Counted from the first letter of the stretch, positions 1-6,899 are shown. The stretch: 7,349 bases of DNA from Nitrospirota bacterium (GCA_011052055.1 DRJW01000066.1:1-7349); one strand, 5' to 3'. Program-made: numbers and translations. Notes: a model not told the origin generated them from the sequence alone.

Positions 1-118
1 CCATGGAGCCATGCTTACCATGTCCATGCCCTTTCATCTGCTCATGATCGCCGGAGGCGAACGCCGACGGAGTAATAAGCAGAGCCATTACATACATAAT
101 GGCTATCATCTGTTTCAT
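1..118 (-). CDS. Small exported His/Met-rich protein, N-terminal part (3' end outside window)
   Basis: The first 39 codons of a gene that runs off the left edge. The ATG at 118 follows a strong ribosome binding site (AGGAG, 7-base spacer). Residues 1-21 form a typical Sec signal peptide: Lys at position 2, a hydrophobic core, and an AFA|SG cleavage site. The mature start is dense in His and Met (GHGHGKHGSM near residues 30-39), as in periplasmic copper- or silver-binding proteins. It lies 101 bases downstream of the pump gene on the same strand, so it may be the last gene of the efflux operon. I infer a periplasmic metal-binding or chaperone role, perhaps in place of CusF, but no family can be assigned from 39 residues. 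The frame is also open upstream to an ATG at 217, two bases after the cusA stop and with its own AAAGG. I prefer 118 because the signal peptide begins there. Confidence 0.72.
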   Translation of the reverse strand, partial: MKQMIAIMYVMALLITPSAFASGDHEQMKGHGHGKHGSM

Positions 119-125
119 AATATTT

Positions 126-130
126 CTCCT
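126..130 (-). promoter_or_regulatory. Ribosome binding site of the His/Met-rich protein
   Basis: AGGAG on the minus strand, 7 bases before the ATG at 118. It is the strongest Shine-Dalgarno match in the window and decides this start over the in-frame ATG at 217. Confidence 0.75.
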
Positions 131-198
131 GTAATTCAAGTTCAAAAAGAGAGTTAATATACGCTTATTTCGAGTCCTACGGTAATCCGTTTCATCAA

Positions 199-217
199 AT
201 GGTTTTTGCGCAACCAT
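199..217 (-). other. Small inverted repeat after the cusA stop
   Basis: ATGGTT (199-204) and AACCAT (212-217) form a 6-bp stem with a 7-base loop, 2 bases downstream of the cusA stop. No T-run follows on the minus strand, so it is not a standard intrinsic terminator. It could be an mRNA 3'-end stabiliser or chance. It would also sequester the alternative ATG at 217. Confidence 0.25.
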
Positions 218-219
218 AT

Positions 220-3200
220 TCAGACCTTTCTTTTTTCTTGCCATGCCAGAACCGTTGCGTAAATGACCGGTAAAACAAGTAAGCAGAGTATTGTCGTGGT
301 GATCATCCCTCCAACCATTGGCGCCGCGATGCGTTGCATGACTCCGGAGCCTGTTCCGCTCCCCCACATTATCGGCAAAAGCCCTGCGACAATCGCAACT
401 GCGGTCATGATTATCGGGCGCACACGCTGGGACGCGCCGAGGTGCACTGACTCCATGATCGCCTCGGTACTCAACTTCCCGCCCGCTTCCTTCCTATGAT
501 CTTCAACCTGATGGTCGATAAAGGTCAGAACAAGCACACCTATTTCGGCGGCGACCCCGGATAACGCTATAAATCCAACCCCGACCGCCACCGATAGATT
601 GAAGTTGAGGAGATAGACCAGCCAGAACCCGCCGACAAGCGCGAACGGTATCGAGATCATAACAATGAGCGGTTCGATAATGGTTCCGAAGTTAAAAAAG
701 AGCAGTAAAAATATTACTATCAGTGTTACAGGAACCACAATACGAAGTCTTTGGGCCGCTCGCTCCATATATTCAAACTGCCCCGACCAACTAATCGTAT
801 AGCCAGGTGGAATTTTAACTTTTTCTTTGAGTATCTCCTTGGCCTGTTTAACGTAGCCTCCAATATCTGTCGATGTAATATCAACGTATATCCATGCGTT
901 CGGACGCGCATCCTCGGTTTTGATGCTTGGCGGCCCTCTTCGCACTACAAGATCGGCCACCAGTGATAGCGGCACCTGCGCTCCTGTTGGCGTGGGGACA
1001 AGCACACGTTTCAGCGCTTGCAGATTATCGCGCAGTCCTCTTTGATACCTGAGATTAATAGGATACCGCTCCAATCCTTCCACTGTCTCCGTGATGTTCA
1101 TACCACCGATGGCCGTCGCGATAACATCCTGCACATCCCCTACGGTCAGTCCGTACCGGGCGGCTTCATATCTGCGAATATTGAAATCGATGTAATATCC
1201 GCCTGCCGTCTTGTCGCCGAACGCGGAGAGTGTGTCGGGTAGCATTTTCACGGCCCGCTCAATATCACCCGCCACCCTTTCGAGGACATTCAAATCCGGC
1301 CCGGCCACCTTTATGCCGATAGGAGTCTTGATACCGGTTGAAAGCATGTCAATACGTGTTTTGATAGGCATTGTCCAGGCGTTGGCGACACCTGGAAATT
1401 TTATCGCCGCATCCATCTCGCTCATCAATTCCTTGGTCGTTTTCGTAGGATCGGGCCATTTATCTCTTGTTTTGAGCCTGACCGTTGTCTCCATCATTGA
1501 AAGCGGAGCAGGATCGGTAGCGGTCTCCACCCTCCCTACTTTTCCGAACACATGGTGCACTTCCGGAAAAGAGACAAGGATTCTGTCGGTCTGTTGCATG
1601 ATCTCCTTTGCCTTGGTGATGGAAATACCGGGATAGGTCGTGGGCATGTAAAGAATGTCCCCCTCGTCAAGAGGAGGCATAAATTCCGATCCAATATGCA
1701 TTAGCGGGTATGCCCCTATCGCCAATAAAACGAGCGCTCCAAAAATAGTGGTCTTGCGATATCGCATCGCAACACTGAGCGACGGAGAATGAACCCAGTG
1801 CAGGAGTCTATTCAGCGGATTGGAAGACTCTTTCGGGATTTTCCCCCGAATAAAATAGCCCATGAATACCGGCACAAGGGTCACGGCCAAAATCGCCGCA
1901 GACGCCATCGCATAGGTTTTGGTGAACGCCAAAGGTGAAAACAGCCTGCCCTCCTGCGCCTGAAGGGTAAAAACGGGTACGAATGACACCGTAATTATGA
2001 GGAGGCTAAAGAAAAGGGCCGGCCCCACTTCTTTAGACGCTTCGCCTATCGCAATCCATCGTTCATTGATCGTTAAAGAGGCCTTTTTCCTATCTTCCGC
2101 TTCTTCCAGATGCTTATGCGCGTTCTCGATCATGACGATGGCGCCGTCGATCATCGCCCCGATGGCGATGGCAATGCCTCCGAGCGACATGATGTTCGCG
2201 TTAATCCCCTGCCAGTTCATTACAATAAACGCCATCATGATGCCGATGGGAAGTGTCAAAATGGCGACCAGCGCTGACCTGGCGTGCATCAGAAAAACAA
2301 GGCAGATTATGGCGACGACTATCGATTCCTCTATCAGCTTTTCTTTCAGGTTATCCACCGCCCGTTCGATGAGGTCTCCCCGGTCGTACACGGGAATTAT
2401 TTCAACGCCCTCTGGAAGACCTTCTTTTAGCTCTTCAAGCTTTTCCCTGACCCCCTCTATTGTGGCCATTGCGTTTTCACCGAACCGCATAATCACCACA
2501 CCGCCGACAACCTCGCCTATGCCGTTGAGTTCGACAACACCTCGCCGAATCTCTGGCCCAAGATGGATATTGGCCACATTCTTAAGAAATATCGGCGTAC
2601 CACTCTTCTTATCAACGCCGATTGGTGTCATCTCCAGGTCTTTTACAGATTGTATGTAACCGCGGCCACTGACCATATACTCCGTCTCACCCATCTCAAT
2701 CAACCGGCCGCCGACATCGCTGTTGGATCGTTTGATCGCATGTCTCACTTTGGATAGCGGAATGTTGTAAGCGAGCAGAGCGTCCGGGTCTACTTCAACC
2801 TGATATTGCTTGACATAACCTCCGATGCTGGCGACTTCAGATACGCCCTGCACCGTCTGAAGCGGATAACGCAGATACCAATCCTGGATTGATCGCAATT
2901 GTGAGAGATCGTGTTTCCCTGTCCTGTCCACCAGCGCATATTCATATATCCAGCCGACACCGGTGGCGTCCGGCCCAAGCGTAGGGGTCACGCCTGAAGG
3001 TAGCCTTCCTGCGACATAGTTCAAATATTCGAGCACACGGCTCCTGGCCCAATACATGTCTATTCCGTCTTCAAAGATGATGTAGACAAATGAGAAGCCG
3101 AAGAAAGAATAGCCGCGCACAACTGTTGTGCCGGGCACAGACAGCATAGCGGTTGTCAAAGGATAGGTGACCTGATCCTCGACCACCTGCGGCGCCTGCC

Positions 3201-3363
3201 CTGGATATTCGGTAAAAACGATAACCTGCACATCAGAAAGGTCAGGGATCGCGTCGAGAGGTGTGTTCTTGATCGCCAACAGACCAGCGACAAAGACAAG
3301 CGCAGTGCCTATCAGCACAAGGAAACGATTGGTAATTGACCATTGAATAATAGAAGCGATCAT
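220..3363 (-). CDS. cusA: CusA-like HME-RND copper/silver efflux pump
   Basis: Inner-membrane proton-driven RND transporter of the heavy-metal-efflux branch, which in the CusCBA complex moves Cu(I)/Ag(I) towards the outer-membrane channel. Full length at 1047 residues, as E. coli CusA. There is a first membrane segment at about 13-31, then a periplasmic domain with the DAIPDLSDVQV motif (37-47), membrane segments at about 340-500, a second periplasmic domain (about 560-865) and the last helices (about 870-1040). The substrate triad is present: M573 (LYMPTT), M623 (SMMETT) and M673 (RIDMLST). Met residues matching the E. coli membrane pairs are seen at 392, 404, 411, 486, 501 and 1009. Proton-relay candidates are D406 and E940, but the Lys of the E. 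coli RVRPKAMT motif is Ile here (I984). The ATG overlaps the cusB stop (ATGA) and follows AGAGG. The Met triad argues against the Zn/Co/Cd (CzcA) type. Matches to E. coli are from memory. Confidence 0.96.
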   Translation of the reverse strand: MIASIIQWSITNRFLVLIGTALVFVAGLLAIKNTPLDAIPDLSDVQVIVFTEYPGQAPQVVEDQVTYPLTTAMLSVPGTTVVRGYSFFGFSFVYIIFEDGIDMYWARSRVLEYLNYVAGRLPSGVTPTLGPDATGVGWIYEYALVDRTGKHDLSQLRSIQDWYLRYPLQTVQGVSEVASIGGYVKQYQVEVDPDALLAYNIPLSKVRHAIKRSNSDVGGRLIEMGETEYMVSGRGYIQSVKDLEMTPIGVDKKSGTPIFLKNVANIHLGPEIRRGVVELNGIGEVVGGVVIMRFGENAMATIEGVREKLEELKEGLPEGVEIIPVYDRGDLIERAVDNLKEKLIEESIVVAIICLVFLMHARSALVAILTLPIGIMMAFIVMNWQGINANIMSLGGIAIAIGAMIDGAIVMIENAHKHLEEAEDRKKASLTINERWIAIGEASKEVGPALFFSLLIITVSFVPVFTLQAQEGRLFSPLAFTKTYAMASAAILAVTLVPVFMGYFIRGKIPKESSNPLNRLLHWVHSPSLSVAMRYRKTTIFGALVLLAIGAYPLMHIGSEFMPPLDEGDILYMPTTYPGISITKAKEIMQQTDRILVSFPEVHHVFGKVGRVETATDPAPLSMMETTVRLKTRDKWPDPTKTTKELMSEMDAAIKFPGVANAWTMPIKTRIDMLSTGIKTPIGIKVAGPDLNVLERVAGDIERAVKMLPDTLSAFGDKTAGGYYIDFNIRRYEAARYGLTVGDVQDVIATAIGGMNITETVEGLERYPINLRYQRGLRDNLQALKRVLVPTPTGAQVPLSLVADLVVRRGPPSIKTEDARPNAWIYVDITSTDIGGYVKQAKEILKEKVKIPPGYTISWSGQFEYMERAAQRLRIVVPVTLIVIFLLLFFNFGTIIEPLIVMISIPFALVGGFWLVYLLNFNLSVAVGVGFIALSGVAAEIGVLVLTFIDHQVEDHRKEAGGKLSTEAIMESVHLGASQRVRPIIMTAVAIVAGLLPIMWGSGTGSGVMQRIAAPMVGGMITTTILCLLVLPVIYATVLAWQEKRKV

Positions 3364-4739
3364 TTTTTGTCCTCTATCTGCATGTTCTTTTTATCCATGC
3401 CTTTTATATCCATACCCTGCATGTCCATGCCTTTCATGTCCGGGTCGTCTTGCTTTTCCATAGATCCTTTCGGCTCCATCATTTTGGCGGTCGCCTCGTT
3501 CAATTTAGATTCCGAATCAATCAGGAATTGCGCGCTGGTCACCACCTCCTCGCCTGCCTTGACCCCATCTACAATTTGCACTTCACCATCCGTTGAAACA
3601 CCGAGTGTTACTTCGCGTGGCTCGAATCTTCCAGGCCCCGTGACGATAAATACCTGATCCCGTCTTCCAGTGCGTATAATAGCTTCACTCGGAATAGCAA
3701 CAGCGTCGAGCTGTTTACTGGTCAACAAAGTTACGTTGGCGAACATGTCCGGCTTGAGAGCGCGGTCAGGGTTTTTAAATTCCAGCCTAATCTTGTTGGT
3801 GCGGGTTTTTGAATCAAGGTATGGATATATGTAGGTGACCTTCCCCCTAAATGTTTTACCAGGAATGCCGGTTACCCGCATTTCAGCCATATCGCCAGTA
3901 CTGACCCAGGGCATCTCGTCTTCATAAATATCAACATAGATCCAGATAGTGGATAAATCGGCGATTTTATAAAGTTCTGTCGCAGGCGTGACATACTGTC
4001 CTTCACGGACGCCGATCTTGACAACGATGCCGTCGAAGGGTGATTGAATATGCATATTTCTGACTATTGTCTGGCCGCGTTCGATCTCCCTGATCTGGTG
4101 GTCTGGAACATCAAACAGTTGCAACCGCTCCAGCGACGAGCGCAAAAGGTTTTGCGCGCCCTCCCTGATATCAGGATGGACGCTGTTTTTTAGAGATTCC
4201 AGATTTTTCAGCGCAAGCAGGTACTCCTCCTCAGTAGAGACCAGTTCTGGCGAGTAAATCGCCAACAGCATCATGTTCTTTTTGACATGCTCTCCAGTTG
4301 TGTCCACATACAGCTCTTCAACCCAGCCCTCCACTTTTGGATGTAGCCGTGTTACACGTTTTTCGTCATAATCTATCAGCCCAACGGTGCGTATGTTGTG
4401 GGTAAGCTTCTTTTTTACGGCGCGGGCCGTGCGAACGCCAATACTCTGGGAAACCACCGGGTCTATCTTCACTACACCGGCAGGGCCAGAGCCTTTGCCT
4501 GCGCCGGTGGCATAGACCGGAATATAATCCATACCCATGCCATCTTTGGCGGGGACAGGACTTGTGTTGGCCGGATTCATCGGGTGACGGTAATAGAGCG
4601 GCTTTCGCTCTTTATTGCTGTCTGCTTTTTGCGCGGCCCCTTGCTGAGGCTGTTGAGCCCCCATCATGGGAACGATATAACTGATCCCCGCGCCTATTGT
4701 AAGCGACAGCAACGCAGTCACGATAATTTGCTTATTCAT
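3360..4739 (-). CDS. cusB: CusB-like periplasmic adaptor (membrane fusion protein)
   Basis: Periplasmic adaptor linking the pump to the outer-membrane channel and delivering metal to CusA. The 459 residues start with a membrane anchor or signal segment (about 5-22). A heavy-metal-binding segment follows (about 49-76), with HPM and GMGMD motifs. M54, M68 and M70 align with the three E. coli CusB metal ligands M49, M64 and M66. Then come the barrel-sandwich halves (about 130-165 and 226-260), an alpha-helical hairpin between them (about 166-225), a beta-barrel (about 262-342) and a membrane-proximal domain (about 345-408). The C-terminus is a charged Met-rich tail with repeated GMD units (Met at 435, 438, 440, 443, 448, 453). 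I do not recall such a tail in E. coli CusB, and it suggests an extra metal-collecting arm. The ATG overlaps the end of cusC by 8 bases; AAAGG lies 9 bases upstream. Confidence 0.94.
   Translation of the reverse strand: MNKQIIVTALLSLTIGAGISYIVPMMGAQQPQQGAAQKADSNKERKPLYYRHPMNPANTSPVPAKDGMGMDYIPVYATGAGKGSGPAGVVKIDPVVSQSIGVRTARAVKKKLTHNIRTVGLIDYDEKRVTRLHPKVEGWVEELYVDTTGEHVKKNMMLLAIYSPELVSTEEEYLLALKNLESLKNSVHPDIREGAQNLLRSSLERLQLFDVPDHQIREIERGQTIVRNMHIQSPFDGIVVKIGVREGQYVTPATELYKIADLSTIWIYVDIYEDEMPWVSTGDMAEMRVTGIPGKTFRGKVTYIYPYLDSKTRTNKIRLEFKNPDRALKPDMFANVTLLTSKQLDAVAIPSEAIIRTGRRDQVFIVTGPGRFEPREVTLGVSTDGEVQIVDGVKAGEEVVTSAQFLIDSESKLNEATAKMMEPKGSMEKQDDPDMKGMDMQGMDIKGMDKKNMQIEDKK
3380..3437 (-). repeat. 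Met-codon repeat encoding the CusB C-terminal tail
   Basis: Short imperfect tandem units that encode the repeated xxGMD pattern at CusB residues about 434-453. Repeats of this kind expand and shrink by slippage, so the number of Met residues may differ among relatives. Part of the segment (3420-3437) nearly matches bases 19-37 of the downstream His/Met-rich gene, with a one-base difference in length. Confidence 0.6.
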
Positions 4740-6012
4740 TAATGATTTCCTTTCCGGTGGCGGCAGTGAGCCGGGCTAGCGCCTGGTTGGCTTCCGCCTG
4801 TTTTTTCCAGTACTGGGTTTCGTAGTTATAAAGTGTGACCTGGGAGCGAACAAGGTTGAGAAAGTCGACCTTGTTCACCTGGTATCCGGCGAGCATTGAA
4901 GCTACGGTCTGGGTCGCTTGCGGAATTATACCGTTTTTAAACAAGTCCGCCTGCTCACGCGCTTTATTATAATCGGCAAATGCGCGCGACACCTCGGCCA
5001 AAACAGATTCTTTCGCGTCCTGAAGGTAAAATTTTGATCTGGCATGCTCAGCAAACCTTTGCTCAAGGCGCCGATCCTGCTTTGTTGAAGTAAAGATCGG
5101 GAGATTCATGCTGAACATCAAGCTGGAAAGATCAGAGCGCCCTTCTCCGTTCACCGGGTTATTACCGCTTCGATTTCCATATACGGCGCCAAGTTTGAAA
5201 TCGGGATAATAATCTTTCTTCGCTAACTCCACCTCGGCCTCGGCAGACCCGATTTCCTCAGATCGGGAAGCCAGCAAGGGCCGGTTTTTGACAGCGATCA
5301 TGTTTAGCTCCGCTTCATCTGGCACAGACGGTATGTCTTCATTAATCTTCTCCGAGATCGCCACCGGCACAATCGCAGGCCGATTCAAAAGCGCGTTGAA
5401 ATCCGCCTCTACTTCTCTGCGGGCGGATATTAAACTGATTTCGACATCGAGTAGCTTCGATAACTCAAGTTGCGCCAGCAGTACATCCTGTTGCAATCCT
5501 TTGCCGAGTTTATATTTTATTTCCGCGATACGAATGAACCCTCGCAAAAGGTTCTGGTTGAGACCTACTATTTCAATAGCGCGGTCGAGATAAAACAGGT
5601 TCCACCAGCTGATGCGAACATTTCGCTCTAATTTCAACAGAAACTCGCTGGTATCAAATTGAGAGGCTTTGGCTCTGCTTTCCGCCGCTTGTTTGCGTAA
5701 CCCCAGTTTTCCGGGAAAGGGAAGCGCCTGGGAATAGCCTACTTGCAACTGCGTCATGTTTTCATCCGTTATCGAAAAACTAGCGACGGGGAGGTTCATT
5801 GCGTTGACCGAAAGCACCGGATCGGGCAGGGTTCCCACCTGCGCAGGGATTTCAGCCAGCGCGCGCGCATGGGCTTTCTGCGCGGCGTACCCTGGATTGG
5901 CGCTAATAGCAAGCTGTACCGCCTCTTTAACAGAAATCGCTTCATTTCCGTAACTGACTCTCGGCATAAGAATTCCGACCGCCGCCAACACTAAAATAAT
6001 AATATTACGCAT
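4732..6012 (-). CDS. cusC: CusC-like TolC-family outer-membrane channel
   Basis: Outer-membrane efflux protein forming the exit duct of the CusCBA complex. The 426 residues comprise a signal peptide (about 1-22, cleavage near SYG|NE) and two outer-membrane-efflux repeats (about 27-210 and 233-420) rich in long alpha-helices. The motif LPDPVLSVNAMNLP (62-75) and the ALPFPGKLGLR segment (96-106) are typical of metal-efflux members of the family. There is no cysteine anywhere, so there is no lipobox. In contrast, E. coli CusC is a lipoprotein. The ATG at 6012 follows AAGG with a 7-base spacer. The gene ends inside the start of cusB (8-base overlap), which supports one operon. The metal role is inferred from the adjacent cusB and cusA; a TolC-family protein alone would not tell the substrate. 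Confidence 0.92.
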   Translation of the reverse strand: MRNIIILVLAAVGILMPRVSYGNEAISVKEAVQLAISANPGYAAQKAHARALAEIPAQVGTLPDPVLSVNAMNLPVASFSITDENMTQLQVGYSQALPFPGKLGLRKQAAESRAKASQFDTSEFLLKLERNVRISWWNLFYLDRAIEIVGLNQNLLRGFIRIAEIKYKLGKGLQQDVLLAQLELSKLLDVEISLISARREVEADFNALLNRPAIVPVAISEKINEDIPSVPDEAELNMIAVKNRPLLASRSEEIGSAEAEVELAKKDYYPDFKLGAVYGNRSGNNPVNGEGRSDLSSLMFSMNLPIFTSTKQDRRLEQRFAEHARSKFYLQDAKESVLAEVSRAFADYNKAREQADLFKNGIIPQATQTVASMLAGYQVNKVDFLNLVRSQVTLYNYETQYWKKQAEANQALARLTAATGKEIINE

Positions 6013-6019
6013 ATCTTCG

Positions 6020-6023
6020 CCTT
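6020..6023 (-). promoter_or_regulatory. Ribosome binding site of cusC
   Basis: AAGG on the minus strand, 7 bases before the cusC ATG. It starts one base after the TAA (6025-6027) of the small reading frame 6025-6126, so translation of the two could be coupled. Confidence 0.5.
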
Positions 6024-6024
6024 G

Positions 6025-6126
6025 TTAAATTTCTAAAAGTACTTTTCTACATTGAACATGTGACAGTTGGTGATCGTTCTCCAGCGCCTGAAACCACAAC
6101 ATGTTATTTTTTCCCGTTGCCATCAT
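6025..6126 (-). CDS. Possible small ORF (33 codons) between the CYCXC gene and cusC
   Basis: An open frame of 33 codons that begins with two ATG codons in a row (MMATGKNNMLW...) and ends with TAA 12 bases before the cusC start. GAGGAG lies upstream at 6139-6144, but the spacer to the first ATG is 12 bases, longer than usual. In-frame TAA codons just before the ATG rule out a longer protein. The peptide has one Trp, one Cys and two His residues, no signal peptide or membrane segment, and no family I recognise. It could be a leader peptide that couples translation into cusC, a remnant of a lost gene, or chance in a 150-base gap. It fills most of the spacer between two clearly real genes on the same strand. 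Confidence 0.3.
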   Translation of the reverse strand: MMATGKNNMLWFQALENDHQLSHVQCRKVLLEI

Positions 6127-6162
6127 TTATTGTTAAATCTCCTCTACGATTGTCGAGCGCTC

Positions 6163-6666
6163 CTAACTTCGCTTTCCAAAAAAATTGTCCTCCGCAACCC
6201 GGATTTCTTCGCTTGATTTACCTTCTTTCGACATGCTCCAGGCCATATTAAACTGGCTCAGGCATATGCCGCATTTTGAGGCGTGATCGTCTGTAAAGCA
6301 TGTAAGCAGGTTTTTGTGGTGAAAACGTGGATTTTCTTTGCATTTGCAATAGCAGTAGATGGAATCCAAGACCCCAGGGATTTTTACCGCATTTTTGTAG
6401 GCTTGCGCGACCCTGCCATCATATCGTCGCGAAGGTATGAGCTGCCTTGTCTCGACAAGACCTGCCTTTTTCACTTTTTCAAGATACGCGATAGTCGCCG
6501 GATCCGTGACAGGCGATGGGCCTCCCGCCAGTCCAAAAGGGCGTAAGCCGATAAACACCGCCAGTAATACGAACAAGGCTCCAGCTATATAAAGCAGGCC
6601 GCTTGTTTTGCCATGTTTTATTTTTCTCTCGTTTATCCGCTTCAAGGATTTATTTTTTTTCGACAT
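6163..6666 (-). CDS. CYCXC (PCYCGC-type) membrane-anchored cysteine protein
   Basis: A 167-residue protein with a basic N-terminus (MSKKNKSLKR...), one membrane segment (about 22-44) and a C-terminal domain, probably periplasmic. The domain carries C105-Y-C107-K-C109, His 116 and 117, C123 in LLTCF, H128, and C132-x2-C135 in KCGICL. This spacing matches the PCYCGC motif family (Pfam PF13798), called CYCXC (seleno)proteins because some members carry selenocysteine. All six positions here are ordinary Cys. The biochemical role of the family is unclear; next to cusCBA, metal binding or thiol redox in the periplasm is likely. Known members are often lipoproteins, while this one has a transmembrane anchor and no lipobox. 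I chose ATG 6666 because GGAG sits 6 bases upstream; the in-frame TTG at 6678 shares its last base with that site. The gene ends with TAG 150 bases before cusC on the same strand, probably the same transcript. Confidence 0.85.
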   Translation of the reverse strand: MSKKNKSLKRINERKIKHGKTSGLLYIAGALFVLLAVFIGLRPFGLAGGPSPVTDPATIAYLEKVKKAGLVETRQLIPSRRYDGRVAQAYKNAVKIPGVLDSIYCYCKCKENPRFHHKNLLTCFTDDHASKCGICLSQFNMAWSMSKEGKSSEEIRVAEDNFFGKRS

Positions 6667-6748
6667 TGGAAGCTCCAAATAAAATCCCGCAAGATAAACA
6701 GCCAGGTGTCCGGCATATATTAAAAACGTATGACTTTTGCATCTTCAC
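6650..6748 (-). CDS. Possible small Cys-containing ORF (32 codons) overlapping the CYCXC gene start
   Basis: A frame opening with GTG at 6748 after GAGG (6754-6757, 5-base spacer), with an ATG two codons later. It encodes a short peptide with the pattern C12-x4-C17-x2-C20 (CRTPGCLSCG). It stops at TAA 6650-6652, inside codons 5-6 of the CYCXC gene in another frame. The layout fits translational coupling, where ribosomes ending here restart at the nearby ATG 6666. I recognise no family. It competes with the -10-like element at 6717-6722, which would start transcription inside it; both cannot be the main arrangement. It may well be a chance frame. Confidence 0.22.
   Translation of the reverse strand: MKMQKSYVFNICRTPGCLSCGILFGASNVEKK
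6673..6676 (-). promoter_or_regulatory. Ribosome binding site deciding the CYCXC protein start
   Basis: GGAG on the minus strand, 6 bases before ATG 6666. The alternative TTG start (6676-6678) overlaps it and has no good site of its own, so the protein begins MSKKNK rather than with a 4-residue extension. Confidence 0.7.
6717..6722 (-). promoter_or_regulatory. Candidate -10 element for the CYCXC-cusCBA operon
   Basis: TAATAT in an AT-rich stretch, a 5-of-6 match to the sigma-70 -10 box, which would give a leader of about 43 bases. There is no good -35 box 16-18 bases upstream, which would suit an activator-dependent promoter. GTTAGA repeats lie about 34-60 bases upstream. Position and sequence are suggestive only. 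Confidence 0.3.
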
Positions 6749-6755
6749 GATTTCC

Positions 6756-6777
6756 TCTAACCTAAACCAGTTCTAAC
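6756..6777 (-). repeat. Pair of GTTAGA direct repeats, 16 bases apart
   Basis: GTTAGA at 6772-6777 and again at 6756-6761, with a related GTTTAG between them and GGTTAAGG further upstream (6785-6792). They sit upstream of the -10-like box where an activator might bind, but the spacing is irregular and the words are short. The downstream copy overlaps the GAGG in front of the small ORF at 6650-6748. Confidence 0.25.
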
Positions 6778-6871
6778 TCCATTGCCTTAACCGCCACTTA
6801 TTAAATCGATCCGTCAACCAGATAGCCCTTTGCGCGGCGGCGCCGGATGTTATTTGCGTGGATCAGCGCAG

Positions 6872-6899
6872 TTTGTATTTTGAACATTTTGTCCGTCAA
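6872..6899 (-). promoter_or_regulatory. Candidate sigma-70 promoter, distal
   Basis: TTGACG (6894-6899, 5 of 6) and TACAAA (6872-6877, 4 of 6) with a 16-base spacer. It would give a leader of about 200 bases before the CYCXC gene. The spacer contains ATTTTG-AAC-ATTTTG (6877-6891, plus-strand reading), a direct repeat that could be an operator. Confidence 0.28.

Noticed and set aside
1211..1636. Plus-strand open frame of 141 codons inside cusA
   Set aside because: Shadow of cusA on the other strand; no domain, and low-complexity composition.
1997..2659. Long plus-strand open frame of 220 codons inside cusA
   Set aside because: It is antisense to a conserved RND gene, and its Ser/Pro/Met/Ile-rich translation follows from the complementary codons. 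It has no recognisable domain.
220..3363. Assignment as a CzcA-type Zn/Co/Cd pump
   Set aside because: The Met triad and other Met positions match CusA rather than CzcA.
4398..4742. Plus-strand open frame of 114 codons inside cusB
   Set aside because: Antisense to the well-conserved start of cusB; no family features.
4732..6012. CusC as a lipoprotein
   Set aside because: No Cys exists in the whole protein, so no lipobox is possible.
6676..6678. TTG start giving a 171-residue CYCXC protein
   Set aside because: It overlaps the GGAG that serves the ATG 12 bases downstream and lacks its own binding site.
6693..6708. Sigma-54-like promoter (TGGC...TTGC) before the CYCXC gene
   Set aside because: The spacing between the two halves is one base longer than the strict sigma-54 arrangement, which rarely tolerates this.
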